This document shows, in pieces, positions 45,129 to 57,834 of a stretch of DNA of 64,000 nt. The DNA comes from Lachnospiraceae bacterium 3-1 (GTDB lineage Bacteria > Bacillota > Clostridia > Lachnospirales > Lachnospiraceae): positions 248,001-312,000 of the forward strand of contig KE159594.1 in assembly GCA_000403255.2 (NCBI GenBank), given 5' to 3'. The first letter of the stretch is position 1; every line of letters starts with the position of its first letter. The position numbers and the translations under genes were made by a program. Under the pieces are notes generated by a model that saw only the letters and a program-made list of their open reading frames with translations, had not been told where the DNA came from and ran no database searches.

Positions 45129-45221
45129 TTGACTTTTTGTCATAGTTATTTTATGATGAGTTCAGTTACAAGAGTGAAGAGAGAGAAGTAACGCCGCAAG
45201 GCATTACTTTTCTCTTTTTTT
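45129..45221 (+). promoter_or_regulatory. Leader D: promoter, antiterminator and terminator of the intact MFS gene
   Basis: Plus strand TTGACT (45129-45134), 17-bp spacer, TATGAT (45152-45157). CAGTTAC (45163-45169) pairs through GTTAC with GTAAC (45188-45192); the loop reads AAGAG TGA AGAGAGAGAA. The 3' arm overlaps the terminator stem (45182-45215: AGAGAAGTAA, GCC gcaa GGC, TTACTTTTCTCT) followed by seven T. Very close to leaders A and B although on the other strand. Confidence 0.85.
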
Positions 45222-45290
45222 GTTGCTTTTTGTCATAGTGACTGCAGCGCTATGGCCCAGCCACAAAATTATCTATTCTGGAGGTATACT

Positions 45291-46529
45291 ATGGACAAAT
45301 CATTTATCAAAAAATATGGCACCCTGCTTCTTTTGGCTGCTGGCGCTGGAATCATCTTCCAGCTTCCCTATATCCGCGAAACATTCTACGTTCCTATTCA
45401 GAATGCAATGAACTTAAGCAATGCCCAGATGGGTATGCTTTCCGCCGGATATGCTACTGTTGCAACTGTATCTTATTTTATCGGTGGGGCAATTGCCGAC
45501 AAATTCTCCGCAAGGAAATTATTGACATTCTCCTTCCTGGCAACCGGTGGTTTGGGACTTTGGTTCTCTACCTTCCCAGGCTATACAACCAGCCGTATTA
45601 TCTTTGTATTAATGGGAATTTCAACAATTATTACATACTGGTCGGCATGTATCAAGGCAACCCGTATGCTGGGCTCCGATGAAGAACAGGGCCGTCTCTT
45701 TGGCCTTCAAGAAGGGCTCCGTGGTATCTTAAATGCGCTTTTGGTATTTGTTATGACCGCTGCTTTTGCCCGTCATACCAATGAGGTTGCCGGCGCCGCT
45801 TCTGCCATCCGTATCTGTTCCTTTGCAGTAATTATCATTGGTATTTTAAATTTTATCTTTATCGAAGATACAAAAAAAGAAGAGAACAGCGAATCGGTTC
45901 TCGAAGTTACCAAGGGCCTGTTCAAAATGCTTTTGATACCCAGAGTATGGCTGCTTGTAGGAATTATCTTCACCGCATACAGTGTATACGGATTAATTGG
46001 CTATGTAACAACCTATGCCCAGCAGTTTTACGGACTCACTGCCACCACTGCTGCAACACTTGGAGGAATACGTTATCTACTCCAGGGTCTTGGCGGTATT
46101 GCAGGAGGATTCCTTGCTGATAAACTGCATTCACGTATAAAAGTTATTGTTGGCGGCTGCATCGGCCTGGTTCTTTCCTTTGGCGCTTACATTGTCCTGC
46201 CAGGCAACGCTTCCCTGCTTGCGGCTGTTATCATAAACTTTTTCATCGGCCTTATCTTCATTTATGCCGTAAGAAGCCAGTATTTTGCAGTACATGACGA
46301 TGCCAAAATTCCCCTTCACTTAAGCGGCCGTGTGTCCGGTATTGCTTCTGCGCTTGGATATATGCCAGATATGTTTATGTACACATTAGTAGGTAGCTGG
46401 ATGGATAGCTACGGAAGAAACGGATATAATATGACCTGGGCTTACGCTATGGTGGCAGCCGCATTGTGTATCGTTCTCTCTCTTATCCTCAGCAAGGTTG
46501 TCAAGGACGGAAAAGAAATTGATGCATAA
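45291..46529 (+). CDS. MFS transporter
   Basis: 412 residues from ATG 45291, GGAGG six bases upstream; the upstream in-frame ATG at 45252 has no ribosome site. Twelve hydrophobic segments; motif A-like GGAIADKFSARKLL between helices 2 and 3, and GGFLADKLHSRIKVIVGG between 8 and 9. Possible hydroxyacid or organophosphate-type carrier by general appearance, but the substrate is not readable. Controlled by leader D, so it is probably a second importer or product exporter of the same pathway. Confidence 0.85.
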   Translation: MDKSFIKKYGTLLLLAAGAGIIFQLPYIRETFYVPIQNAMNLSNAQMGMLSAGYATVATVSYFIGGAIADKFSARKLLTFSFLATGGLGLWFSTFPGYTTSRIIFVLMGISTIITYWSACIKATRMLGSDEEQGRLFGLQEGLRGILNALLVFVMTAAFARHTNEVAGAASAIRICSFAVIIIGILNFIFIEDTKKEENSESVLEVTKGLFKMLLIPRVWLLVGIIFTAYSVYGLIGYVTTYAQQFYGLTATTAATLGGIRYLLQGLGGIAGGFLADKLHSRIKVIVGGCIGLVLSFGAYIVLPGNASLLAAVIINFFIGLIFIYAVRSQYFAVHDDAKIPLHLSGRVSGIASALGYMPDMFMYTLVGSWMDSYGRNGYNMTWAYAMVAAALCIVLSLILSKVVKDGKEIDA

Positions 46530-46573
46530 CTAAATTTGATACAACATTTTTAACTTCCTCTATATATTTCTAA

Positions 46574-46650
46574 AAAAGGATGCTGCATGAAGGAAAAATA
46601 TGGGATTTTGTTTTATATACCATATTTTATTCCTTCATACAGCATCTTTT
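46574..46650. terminator. Bidirectional terminator between the MFS and MATE genes
   Basis: A long imperfect stem: AAAGGATGCTG, ATGAAGGAA and AAATATGG on the left pair with CCATATTTT, TTCCTTCAT and CAGCATCTTTT on the right. A- and T-rich ends make it usable for both converging genes. Confidence 0.8.
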
Positions 46651-47998
46651 ATTTTTCCCATTTGATACCACGATAGAACCATACTGACATCACCATCGCA
46701 ATCACCCATCCAATGGGCCAGGATACCCATATACCAGTAGCTCCAAGGGCCGTCCTTGACAATGTAACTGCAAGGACAACCCGAAGAGCAAGATCTGTAA
46801 AAGTCGCTGCCATAAATTTTCTCATATATCCTGCCCCGCGGAGCACGCCATCAGCTACAAGCTTCATTGATATCGCAAAATAAAAGGGTGATAAAATCCG
46901 CAAAAATAAGATACCTGTATGCATCGCCTGGGTGCCAGAACCATTCACAAAAATAGACACCAGATATTTGCTGGCGATAAAATACAACAAAGCAACAGGA
47001 ACACAAATTGTCCATACCAGGCGGATACCTGCCTGGAATCCTTCTTTGATGCGGCTGTATTTCCCTGCCCCCAGATTTTGCGCCGTATAATTGGAAATTC
47101 CGTTTGCAAGTGTTGTAAATGAGGTAATGACCATATTATTTAATTTCACTGATGCAGAATATCCTGCCACAACATCCACACCAAAACCATTGATGACCCC
47201 TTGGATAATAATATTTCCCACCGAAACAAAGCTTTGCTGCAAAATACTTGGCACAGCAACGCCCGATATACGACCTAACATTTTCCAGGAAAAAATCTTA
47301 ATGGCGCCCTCCACTTGAATCTCTCTAAATTTTCGGAACACAACGACAATGGCCAACATGCAGCTTACGCCCTGGCACAAGAAGGTGGCCCAGGCTACTC
47401 CTTCTACACCCATGCCAAAACCTGCCACAAACAAAATATCCACAGCAATATTAGATATGGAAGAACAAGCAAGAAAAAGAAATGGTGTCCTGGAGTCTCC
47501 CAAAGCTGAAAAAATTCCAGTCGCCACATTATAATAAAGCACAAAGGGAAACCCAAGGATATAAATATCAAGATAACGCTTGGAATCTGCAAATATATCT
47601 GTGGGCGTATGAATAAGAGCCAGCAGTCCACTACAGAATATCACACCGCACAGCATCAAAAATGCACATAAAATTCCGCTGGCGATCAGTGTTGTATACA
47701 CGGCCGTTTTCATTTCATGGTACCTTTTTGCTCCAAATAATTGAGAAACAATAACAGAACAGCCAATATTGCATCCAAAGGCGAAAGCAATAAATATTAA
47801 CGTAATCTCATAGCTGTTTCCCACTGCCGCAAGGGCATTGCTATTAATAAAATTTCCTGCCACGAAGCTGTCAGCAATGTTATAAAGCTGCTGAAAAATG
47901 ATACTGCCAAGAAGTGGAATACAGAACTTCCGCAAAACTATCCTTGGCTCTCCAACTGTTAAATCCTTTGTCACTTCTTTTGTCGTCTTCTCTTTCAT
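46649..47998 (-). CDS. MATE-family efflux transporter
   Basis: 449 residues from ATG 47998 (AGGA upstream; an extension would need GTG 48016). Twelve helices with MatE features: LLGSIIFQQLYNIADSFVAGNFINSNALAAVGNSYEI, later SVGNIIIQGVINGFG and GISNYTAQNLGAGKYSRIKEG. NorM/DinF-like exporter of cationic or toxic compounds. Not part of the leader regulon by any visible signal. Confidence 0.9.
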   Translation of the reverse strand: MKEKTTKEVTKDLTVGEPRIVLRKFCIPLLGSIIFQQLYNIADSFVAGNFINSNALAAVGNSYEITLIFIAFAFGCNIGCSVIVSQLFGAKRYHEMKTAVYTTLIASGILCAFLMLCGVIFCSGLLALIHTPTDIFADSKRYLDIYILGFPFVLYYNVATGIFSALGDSRTPFLFLACSSISNIAVDILFVAGFGMGVEGVAWATFLCQGVSCMLAIVVVFRKFREIQVEGAIKIFSWKMLGRISGVAVPSILQQSFVSVGNIIIQGVINGFGVDVVAGYSASVKLNNMVITSFTTLANGISNYTAQNLGAGKYSRIKEGFQAGIRLVWTICVPVALLYFIASKYLVSIFVNGSGTQAMHTGILFLRILSPFYFAISMKLVADGVLRGAGYMRKFMAATFTDLALRVVLAVTLSRTALGATGIWVSWPIGWVIAMVMSVWFYRGIKWEK

Positions 47999-48137
47999 AT
48001 GATAATTCCTATACACTGTACCTACGACACAGCGCTATCCTTCCTATTGTATACGTTTGGGTTTGAATGATTGCACAAACACCAAATTATTATACATGAA
48101 ATGTTACAAATTGGCAAAACATTTTCCCCGCACAATC

Positions 48138-48652
48138 CAATCGTTGTAACAGTTCAGCCCTTTTGGCTTTCTACATTGCTTTATTCAAAGGATTCTTCGA
48201 TGTAAGAATAAAAATATGGATGGGAGCTTTTATTATTTTTTACAAATTTTCCTGCTTTCCCTTCCAAGAAAGGAAACATTCGGTGGATTTCGTGTATTTC
48301 CTGCTTCCAGGGATGGAAGAAGTGTATTCCCTCCAATTTCACTGTTAGAGGTTTTCCGCCGCGTGGGAAATTATCAAGGGGCGGGGCTGTTTTTCTTCAC
48401 GGACAGCCCCGCCCCTTGATATCCTCCCATCGGCTGGAAAACCGAGTTTGAATTGGAGGGAATTAATAGCATACTTCCATCCCTGGAACTGGAAATACTA
48501 GAAATCCAGCCGCGTTTCCTTGTGGAAGTGAAAGCAGGAAAATTTGTCTCAAATAGGTAAATACCCATCCATATTTTTATACTGTCAGTATGAAAATCCT
48601 TGGAATAAAGCTCTATTTCAGGGCCAAAAGGGCTGAACTGTTACCAATCGTT
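48138..48652. mobile_element. 499-bp palindromic mobile element (MITE-like) with 8-bp target duplication
   Basis: The element spans 48146-48644. Ends are GTAACAGTTCAGCCC and its inverse. The flanks are identical: CAATCGTT at 48138-48145 and 48645-48652, a perfect 8-bp target duplication. Almost the whole element is one imperfect inverted repeat with arms of about 240 bases, closing at ATCAAGGGGCGGGGCTGT (48373-48390) and its complement (48403-48420). No credible gene inside, so it must be moved by a transposase encoded elsewhere. A shorter relative lies at 60149-60266. Confidence 0.88.
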
Positions 48653-48705
48653 GCCTTCGTATCGAAATAAAAAAGGTTCACTGTAGTAAGACATTGTTCT
48701 GTTTC

Positions 48706-50607
48706 CTACTCATCTGCTTCTATTACCGCATCTGTGTATTTCCGCTGCATCTCGTGCCGCTTTTTCCGATTTTCAACTGTTTCAAATATTATGGAAAAAT
48801 CATAGTCTTCTGGATAAAGCTCTGTTGCCGCAACATGCATTTTTACCCGTTTATGATTAATCCAAATCTTTTTGTTTGGCATCTGTACCCTCAGCACACC
48901 TTTTTCGTTCATGGGAACACACACGATTCCGATTTTCCTCTCAGGATAAACCATTACACTATCACCAATCTTATATTTGCTGTCATGGTGAGCATGATTC
49001 TTTTCCTTCTTCGCCTTGGAAATCTTAGCAGTATTTCTCTTTACGAGCTTCTTTTCCGAATCTTGAAACATATAAGATTCCACTGCCTTTTCGCCATATG
49101 CAGCACGAATTGCCACCTTCAACATTTCATTGGGCATTCCCAGCCTGTCTGCAATATAAAATGCACAACTTTCTCCTGCCTCTCCAATAACCATTTGATA
49201 CGTAGGTCTTAATGTTTCCTTGTCAAAGGCCATTCTTGCATTGACAATATCCTTTCTTTTGGCTGCATATTCTTTTACCTCAGGATAATGAGTAGTCACA
49301 AGAAAAATCCCGCCGCTTTTTCTAAGCTCCTCCAATATCGCAATTGCAATTCCCATGCCTTCCGTGGGATCTGTCCCAGAGCCTAATTCATCCATAATCA
49401 CAAAGCTATCCTTATTCACTTCACACAAAACTTCAAGTACATTGGTGATATGTGCAGAAAATGTAGACAGATTTTCAGACAGATTCTGTCCATCTCCAAT
49501 GTCGCATAAATAAGAGCTATTCATACATAGATCTGCCTGTTCACATGTTACATGCAGGCCGCACTGGGCCATCATACAATTTAGCATAACTGTTTTAATT
49601 GCTACGGTTTTTCCACCTGTATTTGGCCCTGTTATAACAATGCCGCGCACCTCTGGGCCTATTTCAAATTCCAATGGTACGGCTGTATTTTGCTCCATCA
49701 AAGGATGCCGCGCACCCGTCAGCCTGATTTTGCGTTCTGTATTAATCTTTGGTTCTATGGCATCCATGTCAAGGCTTAACTTTCCTTTGGAAAATATAAA
49801 ATCTAACTTTTCAATCATTTTTAAATTTCCATTGAGGATAGACGCTGATGAGGATACCTTTGCTGACAAGGTATACAAAATGCGGTATACTTCGTTTTCT
49901 TCGCTTATCTTTAGCAATTGCAATTCTTCGTAATATTTTGCAACGCTTGATGGTTCTATAAAAAGTGTGCTGCCCGTGGAGGACTTATCAATCACGCTGC
50001 CGGATATTTTATATTTATATTCTTTTTTTACCGGAACACAAATCCGCCCATTTCTAAATGTGCAATAGTTATCCGTCATACAATCCTTATAAGCACGCAT
50101 GACTTGTTCCGCCTTCTGTTTCATCTGTTCTTCGCATTTCGCTATTTGATTCCGTATCTGCCCCAATTCCTTTGATGCGCAGTCATCCACAATGCCATTG
50201 CGGATTTTGCTGCATATTTCTTCACCTAATTCTGGAATCGAATCCAAATTCTCATCATAATAGGCTAAGGAATTCCCGTACATCTTTCCCCGTTCCAAAT
50301 AATCCTTCAGCCGCTTTATGGCAACCAAGACTTTTTCCACCCGCTCTAACTGATATGGTGTTAAACAATCCCCTTTCTCTGCAATCAGCAAAATATCTTT
50401 GATTTCAGAAATATTTTGCAAAGGGGGCATTCCTGATTTCTCCATGAGTATTCTGGCATCTGTCGTGTCTTTTAACTGTTTTCTCAACTCATTTTCTGAA
50501 AAGAACAGAGAAGCATCCCTAATTTTTTCTTTGGCTTCATCCGTAATTGCCCGGTCCGCCCATATCTCTTTTACCTTATCAAATTCAATTTGTCTGTCAA
50601 TATTCAT
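48706..50607 (-). CDS. MutS2-like ATPase without Smr domain
   Basis: 633 residues from ATG 50607 (AAAGGA upstream). MutS core and clamp-like coiled coil, then the MutS ATPase: ITGPNTGGKTVAIKT (Walker A near 324), DGQNLSENLSTFSAHI, VIMDELGSGTDPTEG (Walker B near 409) and VTTHYPEVKEY. True MutS2 is about 780-790 residues and ends in an Smr nuclease domain. This protein stops after the KOW-like linker (KIGDSVMVYPERKIGIV), so it is a shorter paralog, possibly in ribosome or recombination quality control, or antibiotic tolerance. Confidence 0.85.
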   Translation of the reverse strand: MNIDRQIEFDKVKEIWADRAITDEAKEKIRDASLFFSENELRKQLKDTTDARILMEKSGMPPLQNISEIKDILLIAEKGDCLTPYQLERVEKVLVAIKRLKDYLERGKMYGNSLAYYDENLDSIPELGEEICSKIRNGIVDDCASKELGQIRNQIAKCEEQMKQKAEQVMRAYKDCMTDNYCTFRNGRICVPVKKEYKYKISGSVIDKSSTGSTLFIEPSSVAKYYEELQLLKISEENEVYRILYTLSAKVSSSASILNGNLKMIEKLDFIFSKGKLSLDMDAIEPKINTERKIRLTGARHPLMEQNTAVPLEFEIGPEVRGIVITGPNTGGKTVAIKTVMLNCMMAQCGLHVTCEQADLCMNSSYLCDIGDGQNLSENLSTFSAHITNVLEVLCEVNKDSFVIMDELGSGTDPTEGMGIAIAILEELRKSGGIFLVTTHYPEVKEYAAKRKDIVNARMAFDKETLRPTYQMVIGEAGESCAFYIADRLGMPNEMLKVAIRAAYGEKAVESYMFQDSEKKLVKRNTAKISKAKKEKNHAHHDSKYKIGDSVMVYPERKIGIVCVPMNEKGVLRVQMPNKKIWINHKRVKMHVAATELYPEDYDFSIIFETVENRKKRHEMQRKYTDAVIEADE

Positions 50608-51046
50608 TTCTTTTATCCTTTCATTGTGAACTATAATCATCGCCTTAACATGCAACGAAACCATAGATATCCTAAATGCATTAAGATACTATGGTTTCTT
50701 TATCTGAATATGATTCTTCTATAATAGTTCAAAAATAGGAAAGTCATAGACTTTAACGCTTTATAACATCCCATTCTTTCCTATAGAATAAAAATAGCAT
50801 GACCATACAGCCATGCTATTATCATCTATAGAAATATATCCCATAATATTAAGCAATTGTAAGGCGAAAATGCTGACAACATCTGTTGCCAACAAATGGG
50901 TAGACTCCCAACCTAAGCTAAAAATCACCCTTGCAATATTTATTTTGCAATTTTCTCCATTACAATAACACTTAACATAAAAAATCCTCCTAAAACTTTT
51001 TGTCCATTATACCTCATATCATATCCTTGGTCAAGCTCTATTTTGC
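50608..51046. other. Intergenic stretch with hairpins and a 12-codon frame
   Basis: Contains a hairpin AAACCATAG...CTATGGTTT near 50660-50698, an AGCATG/CATGCT hairpin at about 50797-50818, and on the minus strand a very strong ribosome site (TTAGGAGG) before ATG 50978 encoding only MLSVIVMEKIAK (stop at 50940). Nothing else convincing. Confidence 0.4.
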
Positions 51047-52398
51047 TTATTTTTCTACCAGAAGCAGCGCCTTACACCTCTTTTTATAACATGCAATCCC
51101 ATACTTTAGGACATTTTCTATCCCATCGTCGTAAAGGTCATCTTCATATCTAGTATGTGCAATCTGTCTTAACGCCTTTTTACATGCAGCGTCCAAATTT
51201 CCGTCATGGGCATATTTTATTTCTATGATAATTCCCATATTGCCGCTACCTGGTTCTACAAGAATATCCCCATAGCCTTCACCTATTTCCCGATTCGAAG
51301 AGATTCCCCACCGATCCTTCACTCCCAGGATTCCAAGTAAAACACCATGGTAAAAGTTCTCTTTCATATCTGTTCTTACGGCTGTATCCCGAATACTGAT
51401 GGTTTTTCTCAAATATTCTGTGAAAATTTTCTCTACATTTTCTGCATCTCCATTTTGCAGAGCATCACAGAAACGGTTTAGCGTATCCCCATCCTCCCGA
51501 ACATTTTCTTTCAAAAACTCCATGATCTGTGTTACAAAAATATCCCGAACTGATATCCATCATACCATTTTTTCACCGTATCATAATGATCTGCCACATC
51601 ATAATACTCCAAAAGCTTTCTCACTTCTTTGTCTGTAAAACCGAAATATTCATCAAAACGCTCATCGGAAATCGTCAATACTTTCAAATTATTCAGGCCA
51701 GTAAAAACACTCTCCTTCGAAATGCGAAGACACCCTGTCAATACCGCAAACTTGAGGCTATTGTTTGTCTTCAATGCCTGCCCAAGGAGATTGCGAAGCA
51801 ATGAAAGCATTGGGTCATAGTACCCATTCCCATACGCTTTCGCCAATGGGACATCGTATTCATCCACCAAAAGAATCACTTTTGTGGCAAAGTGCTTTTC
51901 CAGCATTCCTGACAACAGCTTCAAACTGTTGCTAAGCACACTTTCATCCATATGTTTATCCAAAAGTTCCTTGTATGCCCCTTTATCATGGGCATTCAGC
52001 TTTTCACTATCCAGAAGGAAATAGAACTTTGCTGCCGCTTCTATCATCACCTGAACCGCCATCTGATACGCTGTCTCATAGGACCGCCCATCAACCCCTT
52101 TGAATGAAACCGAAATCACTGGATACTTTCCCATATATTCCTGGCAAAGGGTTGTTTCTTTTGATATTTCCAGTCCATGAAAAATACCCTTCTCTCCATT
52201 TGGTGAGAAAAAATGTTCCAACATACTCATATTCAGGGTTTTTTCAAATCTTCGGGGACGGGTAAACAGATTCACCGCTCCCCAATTATGGAGTAATTCT
52301 GCAATTAATCTGGTTTTATCCACATAGTAAAAATCCTCTTTTCGAATCACTTCAAAATTTTCAATTCCAATCGGAAGTTTTTTCTTCTGCTGTTCCAT
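51047..52398 (-). pseudogene. AAA-ATPase/PD-(D/E)XK fusion gene broken by internal deletion
   Basis: The N-terminal frame (51532-52398) is the AAA-ATPase_like domain of DUF1703-type proteins (IGIENFEVIRKEDFYYVDKT, LLVDEYDVPLAKA) up to KKWYDGYQFG. A different frame then gives IFVTQIMEFLKENV and the C-terminal nuclease domain (IEIKYAHDG, RYEDDLYDDGIENVLKYGIACYKKRC), ending at 51047. About 110 residues between are missing. The Walker-A-like RRFGKT reads RRFEKT, a loss of the key glycine. Confidence 0.85.
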
Positions 52399-52501
52399 TG
52401 CTTTTGCCCCCTTCTTTCGGACTTATAAAGCAGTCCATATCACTTTCGTATTCATTATAACAACGAAACAGCGTTTTGCCATCTGGAACAAAAATCATTT
52501 T

Positions 52502-54115
52502 TTAATATCCAAGATCCCTGTCAATGATGGTTCCGTCTATGGCATTAATGGTCAGAAAGCTTTGTCTGGAATGTTCTCCGCTGTCTTTACTGGAATATTC
52601 CTCGGACTCTGAATCATAACCGCCAAAAAAGTCCCACACCGGCACAAGAATTCCCGATTCGCTATCTACCATAGGAGCATAAATCCTGCTATAACCCAAG
52701 GTAATTCTCTTGGTATGATAAACCGCTTGATCATAATAATCCATCATCTGTGCATTGGTAATTTCCATCATCTGCTCATAAATCTTCATGATACTGTCAA
52801 AGTCCATCAGCGTTACATTTTCTGTCTGAACCTCTTCCACCTGATAGGGATTGTAAATTTCTACCCTTTCAATACCATTCTCTGACACCACTACCTCACA
52901 TCGCTCATAGCTCCAAGGAATCATCGTACTGTTATGGTCCTCCAGGCTTCCTCCATAGGAATCTGTAAATGTTATGGGCGCGCCATCCATCACTCTGGTA
53001 AAGTAAAAAACATATCCTGCATGTTCAATATCTTCTTTCTTCATATCATAACTGCGAGAGTAAAGAGAATAATCCCAATCACTGATTTCCCAATCCCAGC
53101 CCAGCTGGTCTATTTTCTCCTTTGCCATTTTCTCAGCATCCTCATAGGATATTTTCAACAATTCTTTGATATCATCCTCTGAAAGCCTATGAGTTTCATG
53201 TTCCCCATCCTTGGATCTGCTCTCTGTATCCATGGCATATCTACCATCTTTCCATCCTGTAGTGTTAAAATCCCGAAAGCTCTTGGGGCCCTCTTCCTGA
53301 GTTTGGATTAATATTTTCACATCCGCGGTACTTGCGCTGCTGCCGTGAATATTATATCCATATATCCCGTGGTCTGTTTCTGCTACGCCGTAAAACAGAT
53401 TTTCATCTACCTTCGTAACTGGCTCTCCCGAGGATGTATCCACCCATTCCAGGCCAAAGGATGGAATGACTTCCTTTTTCTCTATCTGCTCCGGGGCATC
53501 CTCCATACTCATTTCGTCCCCTTCAATAGCCGCGTCAATGTCAAAGGCCAGATTTCCCTCATCATCTGTTCCCCAGTTGTAGGGGTCTAAATTGCCTTCT
53601 GCCTTCCATTTTTTTAGCATAGTAATATCTTTTTGATAGTCCTCCTTGGTCCACTCATTATAAGTGTATCCATGATAAAACTTAGCTCCATCAAAAAAAA
53701 TCTTGGTAAACTGATCAATCATTTCCTGATCCACTTGTCTTGCAGACACTTTATAAGTATTCATAGCATCTACTTTGGGAAGAATGATTTCTGCATCCGT
53801 ATCAATCACAAGCTTCCCGCCTTCATATTCCATGTGATTCTTATATGTCTTGGGGGCTTTAACCATCTCGTTGATTTTTCCTTCTTGTGTCCCCTGATTT
53901 TCTTCATTGCTCTCATAGTTCTTGATGTTATCTGAACTTTTTTGCTTGATAATAGAATTTTTAGGTGTTTCCTGACAGCCTGCCAACAGGCTGATGCAAA
54001 GACCTACCGCAAATATTCCCATAAAAGTCTTTGACTTCCTTCTTATGGATAACCATCTGGCCCGCCAAATAGCAGGCTGTGCTGCGTGGGCGTTTCCTGT
54101 ACCTTTCTTCTTCAT
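52502..54115 (-). CDS. Large lipoprotein, possibly DUF6034 family
   Basis: 537 residues from ATG 54115, with AAGGAGG five bases upstream. A basic start is followed by FMGIFAVGLCISLLAGCQET, a lipobox with Cys near 47. The long acidic exported domain has no motif I can assign with certainty; the layout (aspartate-rich, with SYEDAEKMAKEKIDQL and a C-terminal SFLTINAIDGTIIDRDLGY) resembles Lachnospiraceae DUF6034 proteins. Not linked to neighbours. Confidence 0.7.
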   Translation of the reverse strand: MKKKGTGNAHAAQPAIWRARWLSIRRKSKTFMGIFAVGLCISLLAGCQETPKNSIIKQKSSDNIKNYESNEENQGTQEGKINEMVKAPKTYKNHMEYEGGKLVIDTDAEIILPKVDAMNTYKVSARQVDQEMIDQFTKIFFDGAKFYHGYTYNEWTKEDYQKDITMLKKWKAEGNLDPYNWGTDDEGNLAFDIDAAIEGDEMSMEDAPEQIEKKEVIPSFGLEWVDTSSGEPVTKVDENLFYGVAETDHGIYGYNIHGSSASTADVKILIQTQEEGPKSFRDFNTTGWKDGRYAMDTESRSKDGEHETHRLSEDDIKELLKISYEDAEKMAKEKIDQLGWDWEISDWDYSLYSRSYDMKKEDIEHAGYVFYFTRVMDGAPITFTDSYGGSLEDHNSTMIPWSYERCEVVVSENGIERVEIYNPYQVEEVQTENVTLMDFDSIMKIYEQMMEITNAQMMDYYDQAVYHTKRITLGYSRIYAPMVDSESGILVPVWDFFGGYDSESEEYSSKDSGEHSRQSFLTINAIDGTIIDRDLGY

Positions 54116-54278
54116 AGGCTCCTCCTTATTCCTTCCTAACATTACTCCAGTGTATGACAGTGGGGCAAATATTCCCATACATTAAGAATAACAGATTGTT
54201 TTTGTCAAATATACACCCAATTGTAAAGGTTTTGTAAAGGAAAAAGTGAACCGATCCTTACCCACAAAATATTATATT

Positions 54279-57834
<3,556 letters not shown>

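Noticed and set aside
48163-48568. Short frames inside the 499-bp element
   Set aside because: They follow from its palindromic structure; the translated pieces have no family resemblance and no ribosome sites.
51785-51800. GATTGCGAAGCAATG resembling the REP-like core
   Set aside because: Only the inner hairpin matches and it lies within a coding sequence; the flanking motif is absent.
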